Positions 37,528 to 54,295 of a stretch of DNA of 64,000 nt are shown here, one piece after another. The number at the start of each line of letters is the position of its first letter. Positions within the stretch are counted from its first letter, which is position 1. The translations under genes were made by a program, and so were the position numbers. The stretch spans positions 6,161,001 to 6,225,000 of the forward strand of contig NZ_CP029482.1 in the NCBI RefSeq assembly GCF_003151075.1, given 5' to 3'. This stretch comes from Pseudomonas sp. 31-12 (lineage in GTDB: Bacteria; Pseudomonadota; Gammaproteobacteria; Pseudomonadales; Pseudomonadaceae). Under the pieces are notes generated by a model. That model worked only from the letters and a program-made list of their open reading frames with translations. It was not told the DNA's origin and did not search any database.

Positions 37528-37803
37528 TTAACGCTTGGCTTTCTTGTCTGCCACGTGCCCACGATATGTGCGGGTACCGGCAAACTCGCCTAGTTTGTGG
37601 CCGACCATGTCTTCGTTCACGAGAACTGGAACATGTTGACGACCGTTATGAACTGCGATGGTCAGACCGACCATTTGTGGCAGGATCATCGAACGACGCG
37701 ACCAGGTTTTAACTGGTTTGCGATCGTTCTTTTCCGCCGCCACTTCGATCTTCTTCAGTAGGTGAAGATCAATAAAAGGACCTTTTTTCAGAGAACGTGG
37801 CAC
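37528..37803 (-). CDS. rpsS: 30S ribosomal protein S19
   Basis: A 91-residue head protein that contacts S13 and the A-site finger bridge. The start [17 protein letters not shown] and the motif [15 protein letters not shown] are typical. It lies 16 bases after rplB. Confidence 0.98.
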   Translation of the reverse strand: MPRSLKKGPFIDLHLLKKIEVAAEKNDRKPVKTWSRRSMILPQMVGLTIAVHNGRQHVPVLVNEDMVGHKLGEFAGTRTYRGHVADKKAKR

Positions 37804-37819
37804 TGTCGTATCCCTCTAT

Positions 37820-38644
37820 TTACTTGCGACGACGGACGATCATTTTGTCGGTACGCTTATTACCACGAGTCTTCGCGCCCTTAGTCGGGAAGCCCCATGG
37901 CGATACCGGATGACGACCACCAGAGGTACGACCTTCACCACCACCATGTGGGTGGTCAACCGGGTTCATGGCAACACCACGAACGGTTGGGCGAACGCCA
38001 CGCCAGCGTTTGGCACCAGCTTTACCCAGCGAACGCAGGCTGTGCTCGGAGTTCGAGACTTCACCCAGGGTCGCGCGGCATTCAGCCAGCACTTTACGCA
38101 TCTCACCAGAACGCAGACGCAGGGTCACGTAGACACCTTCACGAGCGATCAGCTGAGCCGAAGCACCAGCGGAACGAGCGATCTGTGCGCCTTTACCTGG
38201 CTTCAATTCGATGCCGTGTACGGTGCTACCAACTGGAATGTTACGCAGTTGCAGAGCGTTGCCCGGCTTGATCGGCGCCAAGGCACCTGCGATCAGCTGG
38301 TCACCAGCACTCACGCCTTTAGGGGCGATGATGTAGCGACGCTCGCCATCTGCGTACAGCAGCAGAGCGATGTGAGCAGTACGGTTTGGATCGTATTCAA
38401 TACGCTCGACAGTGGCAGAGATGCCATCTTTGTCGTTGCGACGGAAATCGACCAGACGATAATGCTGCTTATGGCCACCACCGATGTGACGAGTGGTAAT
38501 GCGACCATTGTTGTTACGACCACCAGTCTTCGATTTTTTCTCGAGCAGCGGTGCGTGAGGAGCGCCTTTATGCAGCTCCTGGTTGACCACCTTGACCACA
38601 AAACGGCGGCCAGGGGAAGTCGGTTTGCATTTAACGATTGCCAT
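37820..38644 (-). CDS. rplB: 50S ribosomal protein L2
   Basis: A 274-residue protein needed for subunit association and peptidyl-transferase activity. It has an OB domain, an SH3-like domain and the C-terminal loop [18 protein letters not shown] with the conserved histidine near residue 230. It lies 14 bases after rplW. Confidence 0.98.
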   Translation of the reverse strand: MAIVKCKPTSPGRRFVVKVVNQELHKGAPHAPLLEKKSKTGGRNNNGRITTRHIGGGHKQHYRLVDFRRNDKDGISATVERIEYDPNRTAHIALLLYADGERRYIIAPKGVSAGDQLIAGALAPIKPGNALQLRNIPVGSTVHGIELKPGKGAQIARSAGASAQLIAREGVYVTLRLRSGEMRKVLAECRATLGEVSNSEHSLRSLGKAGAKRWRGVRPTVRGVAMNPVDHPHGGGEGRTSGGRHPVSPWGFPTKGAKTRGNKRTDKMIVRRRK

Positions 38645-38658
38645 GATGCACCCCTTCC

Positions 38659-38958
38659 TTACTCAGCACTGCTGCTGAAATCGAGATCTTGGCCTGGCTG
38701 AAGGGAGATAACTGCCTTCTTCCAGTCATTACGCTTGCCCAGACCGCGAGCAGTGCGCTTGCTCTTACCCAGAACATTCAGGGTAGTAACACGCTCTACT
38801 TTCACGCTGAACAGGCTTTCGACGGCCTTCTTGATTTCCAGCTTGGTTGCGTCAGTTGCAACCTTGAAAACGAACTGGCCTTTCTTGTCAGCCAGAACCG
38901 TAGCCTTCTCGGAAACGTGCGGGCCAAGCAGAACTTTAAATACGCGTTCCTGGTTCAT
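38659..38958 (-). CDS. rplW: 50S ribosomal protein L23
   Basis: A 99-residue protein at the tunnel exit and the docking site of trigger factor and SRP. The start [18 protein letters not shown] identifies it. It overlaps the rplD stop by four bases (ATGA), so the two are translationally coupled. Confidence 0.98.
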
Positions 38959-39557
38959 CCCAGCAGCTCCTCGAATTTCTTCACGGCCGACACGGTGATC
39001 AACACCTTGTCGTATGCGATCAGACTAACTGGATCGGAACCTTGCACGTCACGTACATCAACGTGTGGCAGGTTACGAGCAGCCAGGTACAGGTTCTGAT
39101 CAACTACTTCAGACACGATCAAGACGTCAGTCAGGCCCATGCCGGTCAGTTTGTTCAGCAGATCTTTGGTCTTCGGTGCATCAACAGCGAAGTCCTGAAC
39201 CACAACCAGACGATCAGTACGCACCAGCTCAGCAAGGATGGAACGCATTGCTGCGCGATACATCTTCTTGTTCAGCTTCTGGGTGTGATCCTGAGGACGA
39301 GCTGCGAAAGTGGTACCGCCGCCACGCCAGATTGGGCTACGGATAGTACCGGCACGAGCACGGCCAGTACCTTTCTGACGCCATGGGCGCTTACCGCCAC
39401 CACGAACGTCGGAACGGGTCTTTTGCTGCTTGCTACCTTGACGGCCGCCGGCCATGTAGGCCACGACTGCTTGGTGAACCAGCGTCTCGTTGAATTCGCC
39501 GCCAAATGTCAGTTCGGAAACTTCGATCGCTTGAGCGTCATTTACATTTAATTGCAT
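38955..39557 (-). CDS. rplD: 50S ribosomal protein L4
   Basis: A 200-residue protein with a globular domain and a long loop ([16 protein letters not shown], residues about 54-69) that forms part of the tunnel constriction; the loop is intact. In E. coli L4 represses the S10 operon by attenuation and translation, but the leader here (about 56 bases) looks too short for the E. coli structure. Confidence 0.98.
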
Positions 39558-39569
39558 GTCAGCTTCCCC

Positions 39570-40205
39570 TTAACCGCGAGCCTTGGCTGCTGGACGTACA
39601 ACCAAGTTGCCGCCAGTAGCGCCAGGAACAGCGCCCTTGACCAACAACAGATTGCGTTCAGCGTCCACGCGCACTACTTCGAGGGACTGCACGGTCACGC
39701 GCTCAGCGCCCATATGACCGGACATTTTTTTGCCCTTGAATACACGACCAGGAGTCTGGCACTGGCCGATAGAGCCTGGAACGCGGTGGGACACGGAGTT
39801 ACCGTGGGTATTATCTTGCCCGCGGAAGTTCCAACGCTTGATCGTACCCTGGAAGCCTTTACCCTTGGACTGACCGGTTACATCAACCAGTTGACCAGCG
39901 GCGAAGATTTCAGCGTTGATCAGATCGCCGGCCTGGTACTCGCCTTCTTCAAGACGGAATTCCATTACGGTACGACCAGCGGCAACGTTCGCTTTAGCGA
40001 AGTGGCCAGCTTGAGCAGCTGTAACACGCGAAGCACGACGCTCGCCTACAGTGACTTGCACTGCACGATAGCCATCGGTCTCTTCAGTTTTGAACTGGGT
40101 GACGCGATTCGGCTCGATCTCAATGACCGTGACCGGAATGGAGACACCTTCTTCGGTGAAAATACGGGTCATACCGCATTTACGACCGACTACACCAATA
40201 GTCAT
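39570..40205 (-). CDS. rplC: 50S ribosomal protein L3
   Basis: A 211-residue protein that starts 50S assembly and sends a loop to the peptidyl-transferase centre ([27 protein letters not shown]); its glutamine is the PrmB methylation site in E. coli. The ATG at 40205 gives [16 protein letters not shown]; an in-frame upstream start at 40238 adds 11 unconserved residues. Confidence 0.98.
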   Translation of the reverse strand: MTIGVVGRKCGMTRIFTEEGVSIPVTVIEIEPNRVTQFKTEETDGYRAVQVTVGERRASRVTAAQAGHFAKANVAAGRTVMEFRLEEGEYQAGDLINAEIFAAGQLVDVTGQSKGKGFQGTIKRWNFRGQDNTHGNSVSHRVPGSIGQCQTPGRVFKGKKMSGHMGAERVTVQSLEVVRVDAERNLLLVKGAVPGATGGNLVVRPAAKARG

Positions 40206-40285
40206 GTTGTAAACCTCATGAGTGTACGGGGCTTTCACCCGCTATGGCCGCCCATTTCAGAGCGTTACACGACTAAGACCGAGTC

Positions 40286-40597
40286 TTAGCCGAGGCTGAT
40301 CTGTACTTCCACACCGGCCGCAAGATCAAGCTTCATAAGAGCATCAACGGTTTTATCCGTTGGCTGGACGATATCCAGAACGCGCTTATGAGTACGGATC
40401 TCGTACTGGTCACGCGCGTCTTTGTTGACGTGCGGGGAGACCAGAACGGTGAACCGCTCTTTACGGGTAGGCAGTGGAATTGGACCACGCACTTGAGCAC
40501 CAGTACGTTTCGCGGTTTCCACGATTTCCTGGGTGGATTGGTCGATCAGGCGATGGTCAAAAGCCTTCAACCTGATACGGATTTGCTGATTTTGCAT
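40286..40597 (-). CDS. rpsJ: 30S ribosomal protein S10 (NusE)
   Basis: A 103-residue head protein that is also NusE: with NusB it forms the antitermination complex on rRNA transcripts, and it links NusG to the ribosome. [19 protein letters not shown] is the typical opening. It is the first gene of the S10 operon, behind a near-consensus promoter (40660-40688). Confidence 0.98.
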
Positions 40598-40659
40598 TGG
40601 ATTTCAGACTCCGGCTGCTATTCCCACCGAGCGCAATACGCCCGTTAAAAGGAGGCGCA

Positions 40660-40688
40660 ATTCTATAGACGCCCCATATAGGTGTCAA
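40660..40688 (-). promoter_or_regulatory. Sigma-70 promoter of the S10 operon
   Basis: On the minus strand TTGACA (40683-40688) and TAGAAT (40660-40665) are 17 bases apart, followed by a GC-rich TGCGCCTCC. It lies just behind the tufA terminator and gives a leader of about 55 bases before rpsJ. Confidence 0.88.
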
Positions 40689-40693
40689 CCCAA

Positions 40694-40724
40694 TAAAAAA
40701 GCCCCCGCTGAGCGGGGGCTTTTT
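40694..40724 (-). terminator. Terminator after tufA
   Basis: AAAAAAGCCCCCGC and GCGGGGGCTTTTT form a stem around TGA/TCA with a T tract on the minus strand. It ends the str operon right before the S10 promoter. Confidence 0.95.
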
Positions 40725-40753
40725 CAATTCATCAAAGCTTGCTCTAAAAGAGC

Positions 40754-41947
40754 TTACTCGATGATTTTGGCTACGACGCCAGCGCCGACGGTACGACCGC
40801 CTTCACGGATAGCGAAACGCAGACCGTCTTCCATTGCGATGGTCTTGATCAGGGTGACAACCATTTTGATGTTGTCGCCTGGCATTACCATTTCAACGCC
40901 TTCCGGCAGTTCGCAGTTACCAGTCACGTCAGTTGTACGGAAGTAGAACTGTGGACGGTAGCCTTTGAAGAACGGAGTGTGACGACCGCCTTCTTCTTTG
41001 CTCAGAACGTAGACTTCAGCTTCGAACTTGGTGTGCGGCTTAACCGAGCCTGGCTTAACCAGAACCTGACCACGCTCAACGTCGTCACGCTTGGTACCAC
41101 GCAGCAGAACGCCGCAGTTCTCGCCAGCACGACCTTCGTCGAGCAGCTTACGGAACATTTCAACACCGGTGCAGGTGGTGACGGTAGTGTCACGCAGACC
41201 AACGATTTCCAGTGGATCCTGAACCTTGACGATACCGCGCTCGATACGGCCAGTTACAACAGTACCGCGACCGGAGATCGAGAATACGTCTTCGATTGGC
41301 ATCAGGAACGGCTTGTCGATAACACGAACTGGATCTGGAATGTAGCTGTCCAGAGTCTCAACCAGTTTACGAACGGCAGTGGTGCCCATTTCGTTGTCGT
41401 CTTGGCCGTTCAGAGCCATCAGAGCCGAACCGATGATGATCGGAGTGTCGTCACCTGGGAAGTCGTAAGTGCTCAGCAGATCGCGCACTTCCATCTCAAC
41501 CAGTTCCAGCAGCTCAGCGTCGTCAACCATGTCAGCCTTGTTCAGGAAGACAACGATGTACGGAACGCCAACCTGACGGGACAGCAGGATGTGTTCACGG
41601 GTTTGTGGCATCGGACCATCAGCGGCCGAGCAAACCAGGATAGCGCCGTCCATCTGAGCAGCACCGGTGATCATGTTCTTCACATAGTCAGCGTGACCTG
41701 GGCAGTCAACGTGAGCGTAGTGACGGATCAGCGAGTTGTATTCAACGTGCGCGGTGTTGATGGTGATACCACGAGCCTTTTCTTCCGGAGCGCTGTCGAT
41801 CTTGTCGAAAGCAACAACGGCCGAACCGAAAACTTCGGAGCAGACGCGAGTCAGAGCAGCGGTCAGCGTGGTTTTACCATGGTCGACGTGACCGATGGTG
41901 CCAACGTTGACGTGCGGGAGGGTACGGTCAAATTTTTCTTTAGCCAC
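40754..41947 (-). CDS. tufA: Elongation factor Tu (str-operon copy)
   Basis: A 397-residue GTPase that brings aminoacyl-tRNA to the ribosome. G1 GHVDHGKT (residues 19-26), G3 DCPGH (81-85) and G4 NKAD (136-139) are intact. It is the last gene of the str operon, 31 bases after fusA. Compared with the second copy at 57325-58518 it differs at 26 residues, so the two are not being kept identical over their full length. Confidence 0.98.
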   Translation of the reverse strand: MAKEKFDRTLPHVNVGTIGHVDHGKTTLTAALTRVCSEVFGSAVVAFDKIDSAPEEKARGITINTAHVEYNSLIRHYAHVDCPGHADYVKNMITGAAQMDGAILVCSAADGPMPQTREHILLSRQVGVPYIVVFLNKADMVDDAELLELVEMEVRDLLSTYDFPGDDTPIIIGSALMALNGQDDNEMGTTAVRKLVETLDSYIPDPVRVIDKPFLMPIEDVFSISGRGTVVTGRIERGIVKVQDPLEIVGLRDTTVTTCTGVEMFRKLLDEGRAGENCGVLLRGTKRDDVERGQVLVKPGSVKPHTKFEAEVYVLSKEEGGRHTPFFKGYRPQFYFRTTDVTGNCELPEGVEMVMPGDNIKMVVTLIKTIAMEDGLRFAIREGGRTVGAGVVAKIIE

Positions 41948-41978
41948 GACAATTAACTCCTAGCCTAAAGGGGCTGAA

Positions 41979-44084
41979 TCAGCCTTGTTTTTTGGTAACG
42001 GTTTCGACGATGTGCGACGGAGCCGTATTGTATTTTTTGAATTCCATAGAGTAGCTTGCGCGACCTTGGGACATGGAACGGACGTCAGTTGCATAACCGA
42101 ACATCTCACCCAACGGAACTTCAGCACGAATTACTTTGCCGGAGACCGTGTCTTCCATACCCAGGATCATGCCGCGACGACGGTTAAGGTCGCCCATCAC
42201 GTCACCCATATAGTCTTCAGGTGTAACAACCTCTACCGCCATGATCGGCTCAAGCAACTCACCACCGCCCTTCTGGGCCAGTTGCTTGGTCGCCATGGAA
42301 GCAGCCACCTTAAACGCCATCTCGTTGGAGTCGACGTCGTGGTAAGAACCATCAAACACGGTAGCCTTCAGGCCGATCAGCGGATAGCCGGCAACAACGC
42401 CGTTCTTCATCTGCTCTTCGATACCCTTCTGGATAGCCGGGATGTATTCCTTAGGAACCACACCACCCACTACTTCGTTCAGGAATTGCAGACCTTCCTG
42501 ACCTTCGTCAGCAGGAGCAAAACGAATCCAGCAATGACCGAACTGGCCACGACCGCCGGACTGACGAACGAACTTGCCTTCAATTTCGCAGCTCTTCGTG
42601 ATGCGCTCACGGTACGAAACTTGAGGCTTACCGATGTTGGCTTCGACGTTGAACTCACGGCGCATCCGGTCAACCAGGATGTCCAGGTGCAACTCGCCCA
42701 TGCCGGAGATGATCGTTTGACCAGTCTCTTCATCAGTCTTGACGCGGAAAGATGGATCTTCCTGAGCAAGCTTGCCCAGAGCGATACCCATTTTTTCCTG
42801 GTCGTCCTTGGTCTTAGGCTCTACGGCAACCGAAATAACCGGCTCCGGGAAGTCCATGCGAACCAGGATGATTGGCTTGTCAGCGTTGCACAAAGTCTCA
42901 CCAGTGGTGACGTCCTTCATGCCGATCAAGGCCGCGATGTCACCAGCGCGCACTTCCTTGATTTCTTCACGGGCGTTTGCGTGCATTTGCACCATACGAC
43001 CCACGCGCTCTTTCTTGCCCTTAACCGAGTTGATCACGCCGTCGCCGGATGCCAACACGCCCGAGTAAACTCGAACAAAGGTCAAGGTACCCACGAATGG
43101 GTCAGTGGCAATTTTGAATGCCAGAGCGGAGAACGGCTCGTTGTCGTCTGCATGACGCTCCAGATCGATAGTCTCGTCATCCGGGTCAGTACCCTTGATG
43201 GCAGGAATATCAACAGGCGCAGGCAGGTAATCGATAACGGCGTCGAGAACCAGGGGAACACCCTTGTTCTTGAAGGAAGAACCACAAACAGCCAGAACGA
43301 TCTCACCAGCGATAGTACGCTGACGCAGAGCGGCCTTGATTTCCGCGTTGGTGAGTTCTTCACCTTCGAGGTACTTGTTCATCAGCTCTTCGCTGGCTTC
43401 AGCCGCAGCCTCAACCATGTTGCCGCGCCATTCGTCAGCCAGTTCCTGCAGTTCAGCAGGGATAGGCTTGCGAACTGGAACCATACCCTTGTCAGCGTCA
43501 TTCCAGTAAACAGCTTCCATGGACATCAGGTCGATCTGACCCTGGAAGTTGTCTTCGGAACCGATAGCCAACTGGATTGGAACCGGGGTGTGACCCAGAC
43601 GCTGCTTGATCTGACTGATCACGCGCAGGAAGTTCGCACCAGCACGGTCCATCTTGTTTACGTAAACAAGACGTGGAACGCCGTACTTGTTGGCTTGACG
43701 CCATACGGTTTCCGACTGAGGCTCAACACCCGAGGTGCCGCAGAACACAACGACCGCGCCGTCGAGAACACGCAGGGAACGCTCAACTTCAATAGTGAAG
43801 TCCACGTGACCCGGGGTGTCGATGACGTTGAAGCGGTATTGGTCCTTGTGCTGCTTCTCGGAACCCTGCCAGAAGGCGGTAATAGCAGCAGAAGTAATGG
43901 TAATACCACGCTCCTGCTCCTGCACCATCCAGTCTGTGGTCGCGGCGCCGTCATGCACCTCGCCCATTTTGTGACTTTTGCCAGTGTAAAAAAGGACGCG
44001 CTCGGTGGTGGTGGTTTTACCAGCATCCACGTGAGCAACGATACCAATGTTACGGTAGCGATTAATCGGTGTAGTACGAGCCAT
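41979..44084 (-). CDS. fusA: Elongation factor G
   Basis: A 701-residue translocase GTPase with five domains. The P-loop [12 protein letters not shown] is near residue 17, DTPGHVDF near 88 and NKMD near 142; domains II-V follow. It moves tRNA and mRNA after peptide transfer and, with RRF, splits ribosomes. It is 30 bases after rpsG and 31 before tufA. Some pseudomonads carry a second EF-G elsewhere; this is the str-operon copy. Confidence 0.98.
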   Translation of the reverse strand: MARTTPINRYRNIGIVAHVDAGKTTTTERVLFYTGKSHKMGEVHDGAATTDWMVQEQERGITITSAAITAFWQGSEKQHKDQYRFNVIDTPGHVDFTIEVERSLRVLDGAVVVFCGTSGVEPQSETVWRQANKYGVPRLVYVNKMDRAGANFLRVISQIKQRLGHTPVPIQLAIGSEDNFQGQIDLMSMEAVYWNDADKGMVPVRKPIPAELQELADEWRGNMVEAAAEASEELMNKYLEGEELTNAEIKAALRQRTIAGEIVLAVCGSSFKNKGVPLVLDAVIDYLPAPVDIPAIKGTDPDDETIDLERHADDNEPFSALAFKIATDPFVGTLTFVRVYSGVLASGDGVINSVKGKKERVGRMVQMHANAREEIKEVRAGDIAALIGMKDVTTGETLCNADKPIILVRMDFPEPVISVAVEPKTKDDQEKMGIALGKLAQEDPSFRVKTDEETGQTIISGMGELHLDILVDRMRREFNVEANIGKPQVSYRERITKSCEIEGKFVRQSGGRGQFGHCWIRFAPADEGQEGLQFLNEVVGGVVPKEYIPAIQKGIEEQMKNGVVAGYPLIGLKATVFDGSYHDVDSNEMAFKVAASMATKQLAQKGGGELLEPIMAVEVVTPEDYMGDVMGDLNRRRGMILGMEDTVSGKVIRAEVPLGEMFGYATDVRSMSQGRASYSMEFKKYNTAPSHIVETVTKKQG

Positions 44085-44114
44085 AAAGCCCTCGCAAAAT
44101 TAGTGACGCTAAAA

Positions 44115-44606
<492 letters not shown>

Positions 44607-44703
44607 TCAGGTTCGCTCGGAATCGGTGCCCTTTCGGGACGCCTCCGACCTTACTCTTATCGACTCAGAAAAATAGAAAATCAGTTTTTACAAAAAGCCG
44701 CTA

Positions 44704-45075
44704 CTACTTAGGCTTCTTGGTACCGTACTTCGAACGACCCTGGTTACGACCTTTAACGCCGGAAGTATCCAAAGAGCCGCGAACGGTGTGGTAACGAACA
44801 CCTGGCAAGTCTTTTACACGGCCGCCACGGATCAGTACGACGCTGTGCTCTTGCAGGTTGTGGCCTTCACCGCCGATGTACGAGGAAACCTCGAAACCGT
44901 TGGTCAGACGCACACGGCATACTTTACGCAGTGCCGAGTTAGGTTTTTTCGGCGTGGTGGTATACACACGGGTGCATACGCCACGACGTTGCGGGCAGTT
45001 CTGCAGCGCAGGCACGTCGGATTTCTCGACGATACGCTTACGCGGCTGACGTACCAGCTGGTTGATAGTTGCCAT
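44704..45075 (-). CDS. rpsL: 30S ribosomal protein S12
   Basis: A 123-residue protein at the decoding centre. Lys43 (TPKKP) and Lys88 (VKDLPG), the sites of streptomycin-resistance changes, are wild type. Asp89 in KDLPG (Asp88 in mature E. coli numbering) is the residue methylthiolated by RimO, a step helped by YcaO, a homologue of which is at 17284-19488. It is the first gene of the str operon with its own promoter. Confidence 0.98.
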   Translation of the reverse strand: MATINQLVRQPRKRIVEKSDVPALQNCPQRRGVCTRVYTTTPKKPNSALRKVCRVRLTNGFEVSSYIGGEGHNLQEHSVVLIRGGRVKDLPGVRYHTVRGSLDTSGVKGRNQGRSKYGTKKPK

Positions 45076-45166
45076 CTACTAGCTCCACTGTTGTCTTGCG
45101 ACGCTATTGTCTTGCAAGAAAAGCAAAATGGCAGGAACGAATTCCCGCCAAATTTAGGGGTACAAG

Positions 45167-45195
45167 AGTCTAAAGAGGATCTTGCCCCCAGTCAA
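45167..45195 (-). promoter_or_regulatory. Sigma-70 promoter of the str operon (rpsL)
   Basis: On the minus strand TTGACT (45190-45195) and TAGACT (45167-45172) are 17 bases apart. It gives a leader of about 85 bases before rpsL and allows the str operon to be transcribed independently of rpoBC, whose terminator could not be recognised in this gap. Confidence 0.75.
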
Positions 45196-45291
45196 GGCAA
45201 GGCCCCGACCTCCCCGCTCATCCAACCTCGACAAATTGTCTCGATTCGATGAACGGAACGGCCAGGGCCTTACGCTCATTTACCGCAGAAC

Positions 45292-48200
45292 TCAGTTACC
45301 GCTTGAGTTCAGCGCTTCGGTCAGTGCAGCTTCCACTTCACTGGCGCTTACGCGCAACGGTTTGTCAGCATCACGGCGGCGCTTACGCTCGCTGTGATAA
45401 GCCAGACCGGTACCCGCCGGGATCAGACGACCCACGACCACGTTTTCTTTCAGGCCGCGCAGGTAATCGCGCTTGCCGGTTACCGCCGCTTCGGTCAGTA
45501 CGCGAGTGGTTTCCTGGAAGGAAGCCGCCGAGATGAACGATTCGGTGGACAACGACGCCTTGGTGATACCCAACAGCACGCGAGTGAACTTGGAAACGAA
45601 TTTCTCGTCGCCAGCCAGACGCTCGTTCTCTACCAGAACGTGAGTCAATTCCATCTGGTCGCCCTTGATGAAACTGGAATCGCCGGATTCAGCGATTTCA
45701 ACTTTACGCAGCATCTGACGCAGGATGGTCTCGATGTGCTTATCGTTGATCTTCACGCCTTGCAGACGGTAAACGTCCTGGATCTCGTTCACGATGTACT
45801 TGGCCAGCGCGCTCACACCCAACAGACGCAGGATGTCGTGTGGATCGCTCGGGCCGTCGGAGATAACTTCGCCGCGGTTTACCTGTTCGCCTTCGAAGAC
45901 GTTCAGGTGACGCCACTTCGGAATCAGCTCTTCGTACGGATCGCTACCGTCGTTCGGGGTGATAACCAGACGGCGCTTGCCTTTGGTCTCTTTACCGAAC
46001 GCGATGGTGCCGCTGACTTCAGCCAGAATCGAGGCTTCTTTCGGACGACGGGCTTCGAACAAGTCGGCAACACGCGGCAGACCACCGGTGATGTCACGGG
46101 TCTTCGAAGTCTCTTGCGGAATACGAGCGATAACATCACCGATCGCAATTTTCGCACCATCCGCAACACCGACCAAGGCGTTGGCTGGCAGGAAGTACTG
46201 AGCGATAACGTCAGTGCCTGGCAGCAACAGATCCTTGCCGTTGTCATCAACCATCTTCACAGCAGGGCGGATATCTTTACCGGCAGCTGGTCGGTCTTTG
46301 GCATCGAGTACTTCAATGTTGGTCATACCGGTCAATTCGTCAGTCTGACGCTTGATCGTGATGCCTTCTTCCATGCCCACGTAGGTCACGGTACCTTTCA
46401 TTTCGGTAACGATTGGGTGAGTGTGCGGATCCCACTTGGCCACGATTGCGCCAGCGTCGACCTTGTCACCTTCTTTAACCGAAATCACAGCACCGTACGG
46501 CAGCTTGTAACGCTCGCGCTCACGACCGAAGTCATCAGCGATTGCCAGCTCACCGGAACGGGACACAGCAACCAGGCAGCCATCCACTCGCTCAACGTGC
46601 TTCAGGTTGTGCAGACGGACAGTACCGCCATTCTTCACCTGAACACTGTCGGCTGCGGAGGTCCGGCTTGCCGCACCACCGATGTGGAACGTACGCATGG
46701 TCAGCTGGGTACCCGGCTCACCGATGGACTGGGCAGCGATAACGCCGACCGCTTCACCGATGTTCACCTGGTGACCACGAGCCAGGTCACGGCCGTAGCA
46801 CTTGGCGCAAATGCCGTAGCGGGTTTCGCAGCTGATCGGCGAACGCACGATTACTTCGTCGATGCTGTTCAGCTCGATGAACTCGACCCACTTCTCGTCT
46901 ACCAGCGTACCGGCAGGAACGATGATTTCTTCGGTACCTGGCTTGAACACGTCACGGGCAATGACACGACCCAATACGCGCTCACCCAACGGCTCAACAA
47001 CGTCACCGCCTTCAATGTGCGGAGTCATTACCAGGCCATGTTCGGTGCCGCAATCGATCTCGGTCACAACCAGATCCTGCGCCACGTCTACCAGACGACG
47101 AGTCAGGTAACCGGAGTTCGCAGTTTTCAACGCGGTATCCGCCAAACCTTTACGAGCACCGTGAGTGGAGATGAAGTACTGAAGTACGCTCAAACCTTCA
47201 CGGAAGTTCGCAGTAATCGGCGTTTCAATGATGGAACCGTCCGGCTTGGCCATCAGGCCACGCATACCGGCGAGCTGACGGATCTGCGCAGCAGAACCCC
47301 GTGCGCCCGAGTCGGCCATCATGTACATCGAGTTGAACGATTCCTGGTCGACTTCGACGCCATGACGGTCGATGACTTTCTCTTTCGAGAGGTTGGCCAT
47401 CATCGCCTTGGAAACTTCGTCGTTCGCCTTGGACCAAAGGTCGATCACTTTGTTGTACTTCTCGCCCTGGGTTACCAGGCCGGAGGCGTACTGACTTTCG
47501 ATCTCTTTCACTTCGTCGGTAGCAGCACCGATGATGCGGGCTTTTTCATCCGGGATAACGAAGTCGTTAACACCGATGGAAACGCCGGAAATGGTCGAAT
47601 AGGCAAAACCGGTGTACATCAACTGGTCAGCGAAGATCACGGTCTCTTTCAAACCAACCACGCGGTAGCACTGGTTGATCAGCTTGGAGATCGCCTTTTT
47701 CTTCATCGGCTGGTTGACGACGTCGTACGACAGGCCAGGTGGAACAACCTGGAACAACAGCGCACGGCCGACAGTGGTGTCGACGATACGGGTGTTCTTG
47801 ACGCTGCCACCGTCACGATCGTTAACGGTTTCGTTGATCCGCACTTTAACCTTGGCGTGCAGTGCGGCTTCGCCGGCACGGAACACACGGTCAACTTCCT
47901 GCAGATCCGCGAACACACGACCTTCGCCTTTGGCGTTGATCGCTTCACGAGTCATGTAGTACAGACCCAATACAACGTCCTGCGACGGAACGATGATTGG
48001 CTCACCGTTGGCTGGCGACAGAATGTTGTTGGTCGACATCATCAACGCACGCGCTTCCAACTGAGCTTCCAGTGTCAGCGGTACGTGCACGGCCATTTGG
48101 TCGCCGTCGAAGTCGGCGTTGTACGCGGCACAGACCAGAGGGTGCAGCTGGATAGCCTTACCTTCGATCAGTACCGGTTCAAACGCCTGGATACCCAGAC

Positions 48201-49491
48201 GGTGAAGGGTCGGTGCACGGTTGAGGAGAACCGGGTGTTCGCGAATTACTTCAGCGAGAACGTCCCAAACCTCTGGCAGTTCGCGCTCGACCATCTTCTT
48301 GGCAGCTTTGATGGTGGTAGCGAGACCACGCATTTCCAGCTTGCCGAAAATGAACGGTTTGAACAGTTCGAGAGCCATTTTCTTCGGCAGACCGCACTGG
48401 TGCAGACGCAGGGTCGGACCTACGGTAATTACCGAACGACCGGAGTAGTCAACACGCTTACCGAGCAAGTTCTGACGGAAACGACCCTGCTTACCCTTGA
48501 TCATGTCAGCCAGGGATTTCAGAGGACGCTTGTTGGAACCGGTGATAGCGCGGCCACGACGACCGTTGTCGAGCAGTGCGTCGACGGCTTCCTGCAACAT
48601 ACGCTTTTCGTTGCGCACGATGATGTCCGGAGCGGACAGATCGAGCAGACGCTTCAAGCGGTTGTTACGGTTGATCACTCGACGATACAGATCGTTGAGG
48701 TCGGAAGTCGCGAAGCGACCGCCATCCAGCGGGACCAGTGGACGCAGATCTGGCGGCAGAACCGGCAGAACGGTCAGCACCATCCATTCTGGAAGGTTGC
48801 CGGAACCCTGAAAGGCTTCCATCAACTTCAGACGCTTGGACAGCTTCTTGATTTTGGTTTCGGAGTTGGTTTGCGGAATTTCTTCGCGCAGACGGCCAAT
48901 CTCGTGCTCTAGGTCGATAGCGTGCAGCAGTTCACGGACAGCTTCGGCACCCATACGGGCATCGAAATCGTCGCCGAACTCTTCCAGCGCTTCGAAGTAC
49001 TGCTCGTCGTTCAGCAGCTGACCTTTTTCAAGGGTGGTCATGCCTGGATCGATAACGACATAGCTCTCGAAGTAGAGAACGCGTTCGATATCACGCAGGG
49101 TCATGTCCATCAGCAAGCCGATACGCGACGGCAGCGATTTCAGGAACCAGATGTGGGCAACTGGCGAGGCCAGCTCGATGTGCGCCATGCGCTCACGACG
49201 AACTTTGGCCAGCGCGACTTCAACACCGCACTTCTCGCAGATCACACCACGGTGCTTCAAGCGCTTGTACTTACCGCACAGGCACTCGTAATCCTTTACC
49301 GGGCCAAAGATCTTGGCGCAGAACAGGCCGTCACGCTCAGGTTTGAACGTACGGTAGTTGATGGTTTCCGGCTTTTTAACTTCACCGAACGACCACGAAC
49401 GGATCATCTCAGGCGATGCCAATCCAATACGGATGGCGTCGAACTCTTCGACTTGACCCTGGTTTTTCAGCAAATTCAGTAGGTCTTTCAA
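45292..49491 (-). CDS. rpoC: RNA polymerase beta-prime subunit
   Basis: A 1399-residue catalytic subunit. The active-site motif NADFDGD places the magnesium-binding Asp460, Asp462 and Asp464, the same numbers as in E. coli. The N-terminal zinc ribbon is CLCGKYKR...CEKCGVEV (near residues 70-90). The start is a TTG at 49491 with a strong GGAGGAAAGG site, giving the conserved (M)[10 protein letters not shown]. It lies 64 bases after rpoB, with a stable hairpin between them. Confidence 0.99.
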   Translation of the reverse strand: MKDLLNLLKNQGQVEEFDAIRIGLASPEMIRSWSFGEVKKPETINYRTFKPERDGLFCAKIFGPVKDYECLCGKYKRLKHRGVICEKCGVEVALAKVRRERMAHIELASPVAHIWFLKSLPSRIGLLMDMTLRDIERVLYFESYVVIDPGMTTLEKGQLLNDEQYFEALEEFGDDFDARMGAEAVRELLHAIDLEHEIGRLREEIPQTNSETKIKKLSKRLKLMEAFQGSGNLPEWMVLTVLPVLPPDLRPLVPLDGGRFATSDLNDLYRRVINRNNRLKRLLDLSAPDIIVRNEKRMLQEAVDALLDNGRRGRAITGSNKRPLKSLADMIKGKQGRFRQNLLGKRVDYSGRSVITVGPTLRLHQCGLPKKMALELFKPFIFGKLEMRGLATTIKAAKKMVERELPEVWDVLAEVIREHPVLLNRAPTLHRLGIQAFEPVLIEGKAIQLHPLVCAAYNADFDGDQMAVHVPLTLEAQLEARALMMSTNNILSPANGEPIIVPSQDVVLGLYYMTREAINAKGEGRVFADLQEVDRVFRAGEAALHAKVKVRINETVNDRDGGSVKNTRIVDTTVGRALLFQVVPPGLSYDVVNQPMKKKAISKLINQCYRVVGLKETVIFADQLMYTGFAYSTISGVSIGVNDFVIPDEKARIIGAATDEVKEIESQYASGLVTQGEKYNKVIDLWSKANDEVSKAMMANLSKEKVIDRHGVEVDQESFNSMYMMADSGARGSAAQIRQLAGMRGLMAKPDGSIIETPITANFREGLSVLQYFISTHGARKGLADTALKTANSGYLTRRLVDVAQDLVVTEIDCGTEHGLVMTPHIEGGDVVEPLGERVLGRVIARDVFKPGTEEIIVPAGTLVDEKWVEFIELNSIDEVIVRSPISCETRYGICAKCYGRDLARGHQVNIGEAVGVIAAQSIGEPGTQLTMRTFHIGGAASRTSAADSVQVKNGGTVRLHNLKHVERVDGCLVAVSRSGELAIADDFGRERERYKLPYGAVISVKEGDKVDAGAIVAKWDPHTHPIVTEMKGTVTYVGMEEGITIKRQTDELTGMTNIEVLDAKDRPAAGKDIRPAVKMVDDNGKDLLLPGTDVIAQYFLPANALVGVADGAKIAIGDVIARIPQETSKTRDITGGLPRVADLFEARRPKEASILAEVSGTIAFGKETKGKRRLVITPNDGSDPYEELIPKWRHLNVFEGEQVNRGEVISDGPSDPHDILRLLGVSALAKYIVNEIQDVYRLQGVKINDKHIETILRQMLRKVEIAESGDSSFIKGDQMELTHVLVENERLAGDEKFVSKFTRVLLGITKASLSTESFISAASFQETTRVLTEAAVTGKRDYLRGLKENVVVGRLIPAGTGLAYHSERKRRRDADKPLRVSASEVEAALTEALNSSGN

Positions 49492-49513
49492 GGCCTTTCC
49501 TCCTGGCGGAGCA

Positions 49514-49540
49514 GAGAGCGGGCAATCCTGCCCCGCTCTC
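49514..49540 (-). other. Hairpin in the rpoB-rpoC gap
   Basis: GAGAGCGGG and CCCGCTCTC pair perfectly (9 base pairs) around a 9-base loop. There is no T tract, so it is not a terminator; it may be a processing or stability element between the two polymerase genes. Confidence 0.6.
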
Positions 49541-49555
49541 GATTCGCGTCACGTG

Positions 49556-53629
<4,074 letters not shown>

Positions 53630-53774
53630 CAGCGTTCCCCAGCTTGGTCACCTGCTTGTTTGGCCCCTCCCGACGGGAGCAGCCAGAAAATCGTGCAAAC
53701 CCCATGGTTTGCGCCACCGCATCGGGTGGTTACAGCTCGTTACCAGCACCGACCCAGTCGGCTGCCAATAACGG

Positions 53775-53803
53775 AAAAAGGCCGGTGGCAAGAGCCACCA
53801 GCC
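53775..53803 (-). terminator. Attenuator between rplL and rpoB
   Basis: On the minus strand GGCTGGTGGC-TCTT-GCCACCGGCC (10 pairs with one G-U) is followed by TTTTT. It is a good intrinsic terminator in the middle of the operon. E. coli has a partial terminator at the same place that lowers rpoBC relative to rplJL. Confidence 0.82.
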
Positions 53804-53849
53804 ATCAGCCTTTCGCTTAACGCTCGGGCTGGAGGAGCAAAGTCGATGC

Positions 53850-54215
53850 TTACTTCAGCTCGACTTTAGCGCCTGCTTCTTCCAGAGTGGCTTTGGCTTT
53901 GTCAGCTGCGTCTTTCGAAACAGCTTCCAGAACCATGCCAGGAGCGCCGTCAACTACAGCCTTGGCTTCTTTCAAGCCCAGACCGGTCAGTTCACGTACT
54001 GCCTTGATCACGTTAACTTTCTTCTCGCCAGCTTCCAGCAGCATGACATTGAATTCAGTTTGTTCTTCAACAACAGCAGCGACAGCAGCTGGACCAGCGG
54101 AAGCAGCGGCAGCGGAAACGCCGAACTTCTCTTCCATGGCCTTGATCAGCTCAACGATTTCCAGAACGGATTTTTCGCCGATTGCTTCGATGATTTGGTC
54201 GTTAGTCAGAGACAT
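53850..54215 (-). CDS. rplL: 50S ribosomal protein L7/L12
   Basis: A 121-residue stalk protein present in several copies that recruits and activates translation GTPases. The N-terminal dimer domain (residues 1-32) is followed by an Ala/Gly-rich hinge (about 33-52) and the C-terminal domain with the factor-binding [15 protein letters not shown] helix. It follows rplJ by 80 bases; higher expression of L12 than L10 is expected. Confidence 0.98.
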   Translation of the reverse strand: MSLTNDQIIEAIGEKSVLEIVELIKAMEEKFGVSAAAASAGPAAVAAVVEEQTEFNVMLLEAGEKKVNVIKAVRELTGLGLKEAKAVVDGAPGMVLEAVSKDAADKAKATLEEAGAKVELK

Positions 54216-54295
54216 GACTATAAATTCCTGTATTGGGGTGACAGCCTACGCGGCCATCGAAATAAACAATAAACGCTGAAAGGTGTCGCTCAGCC

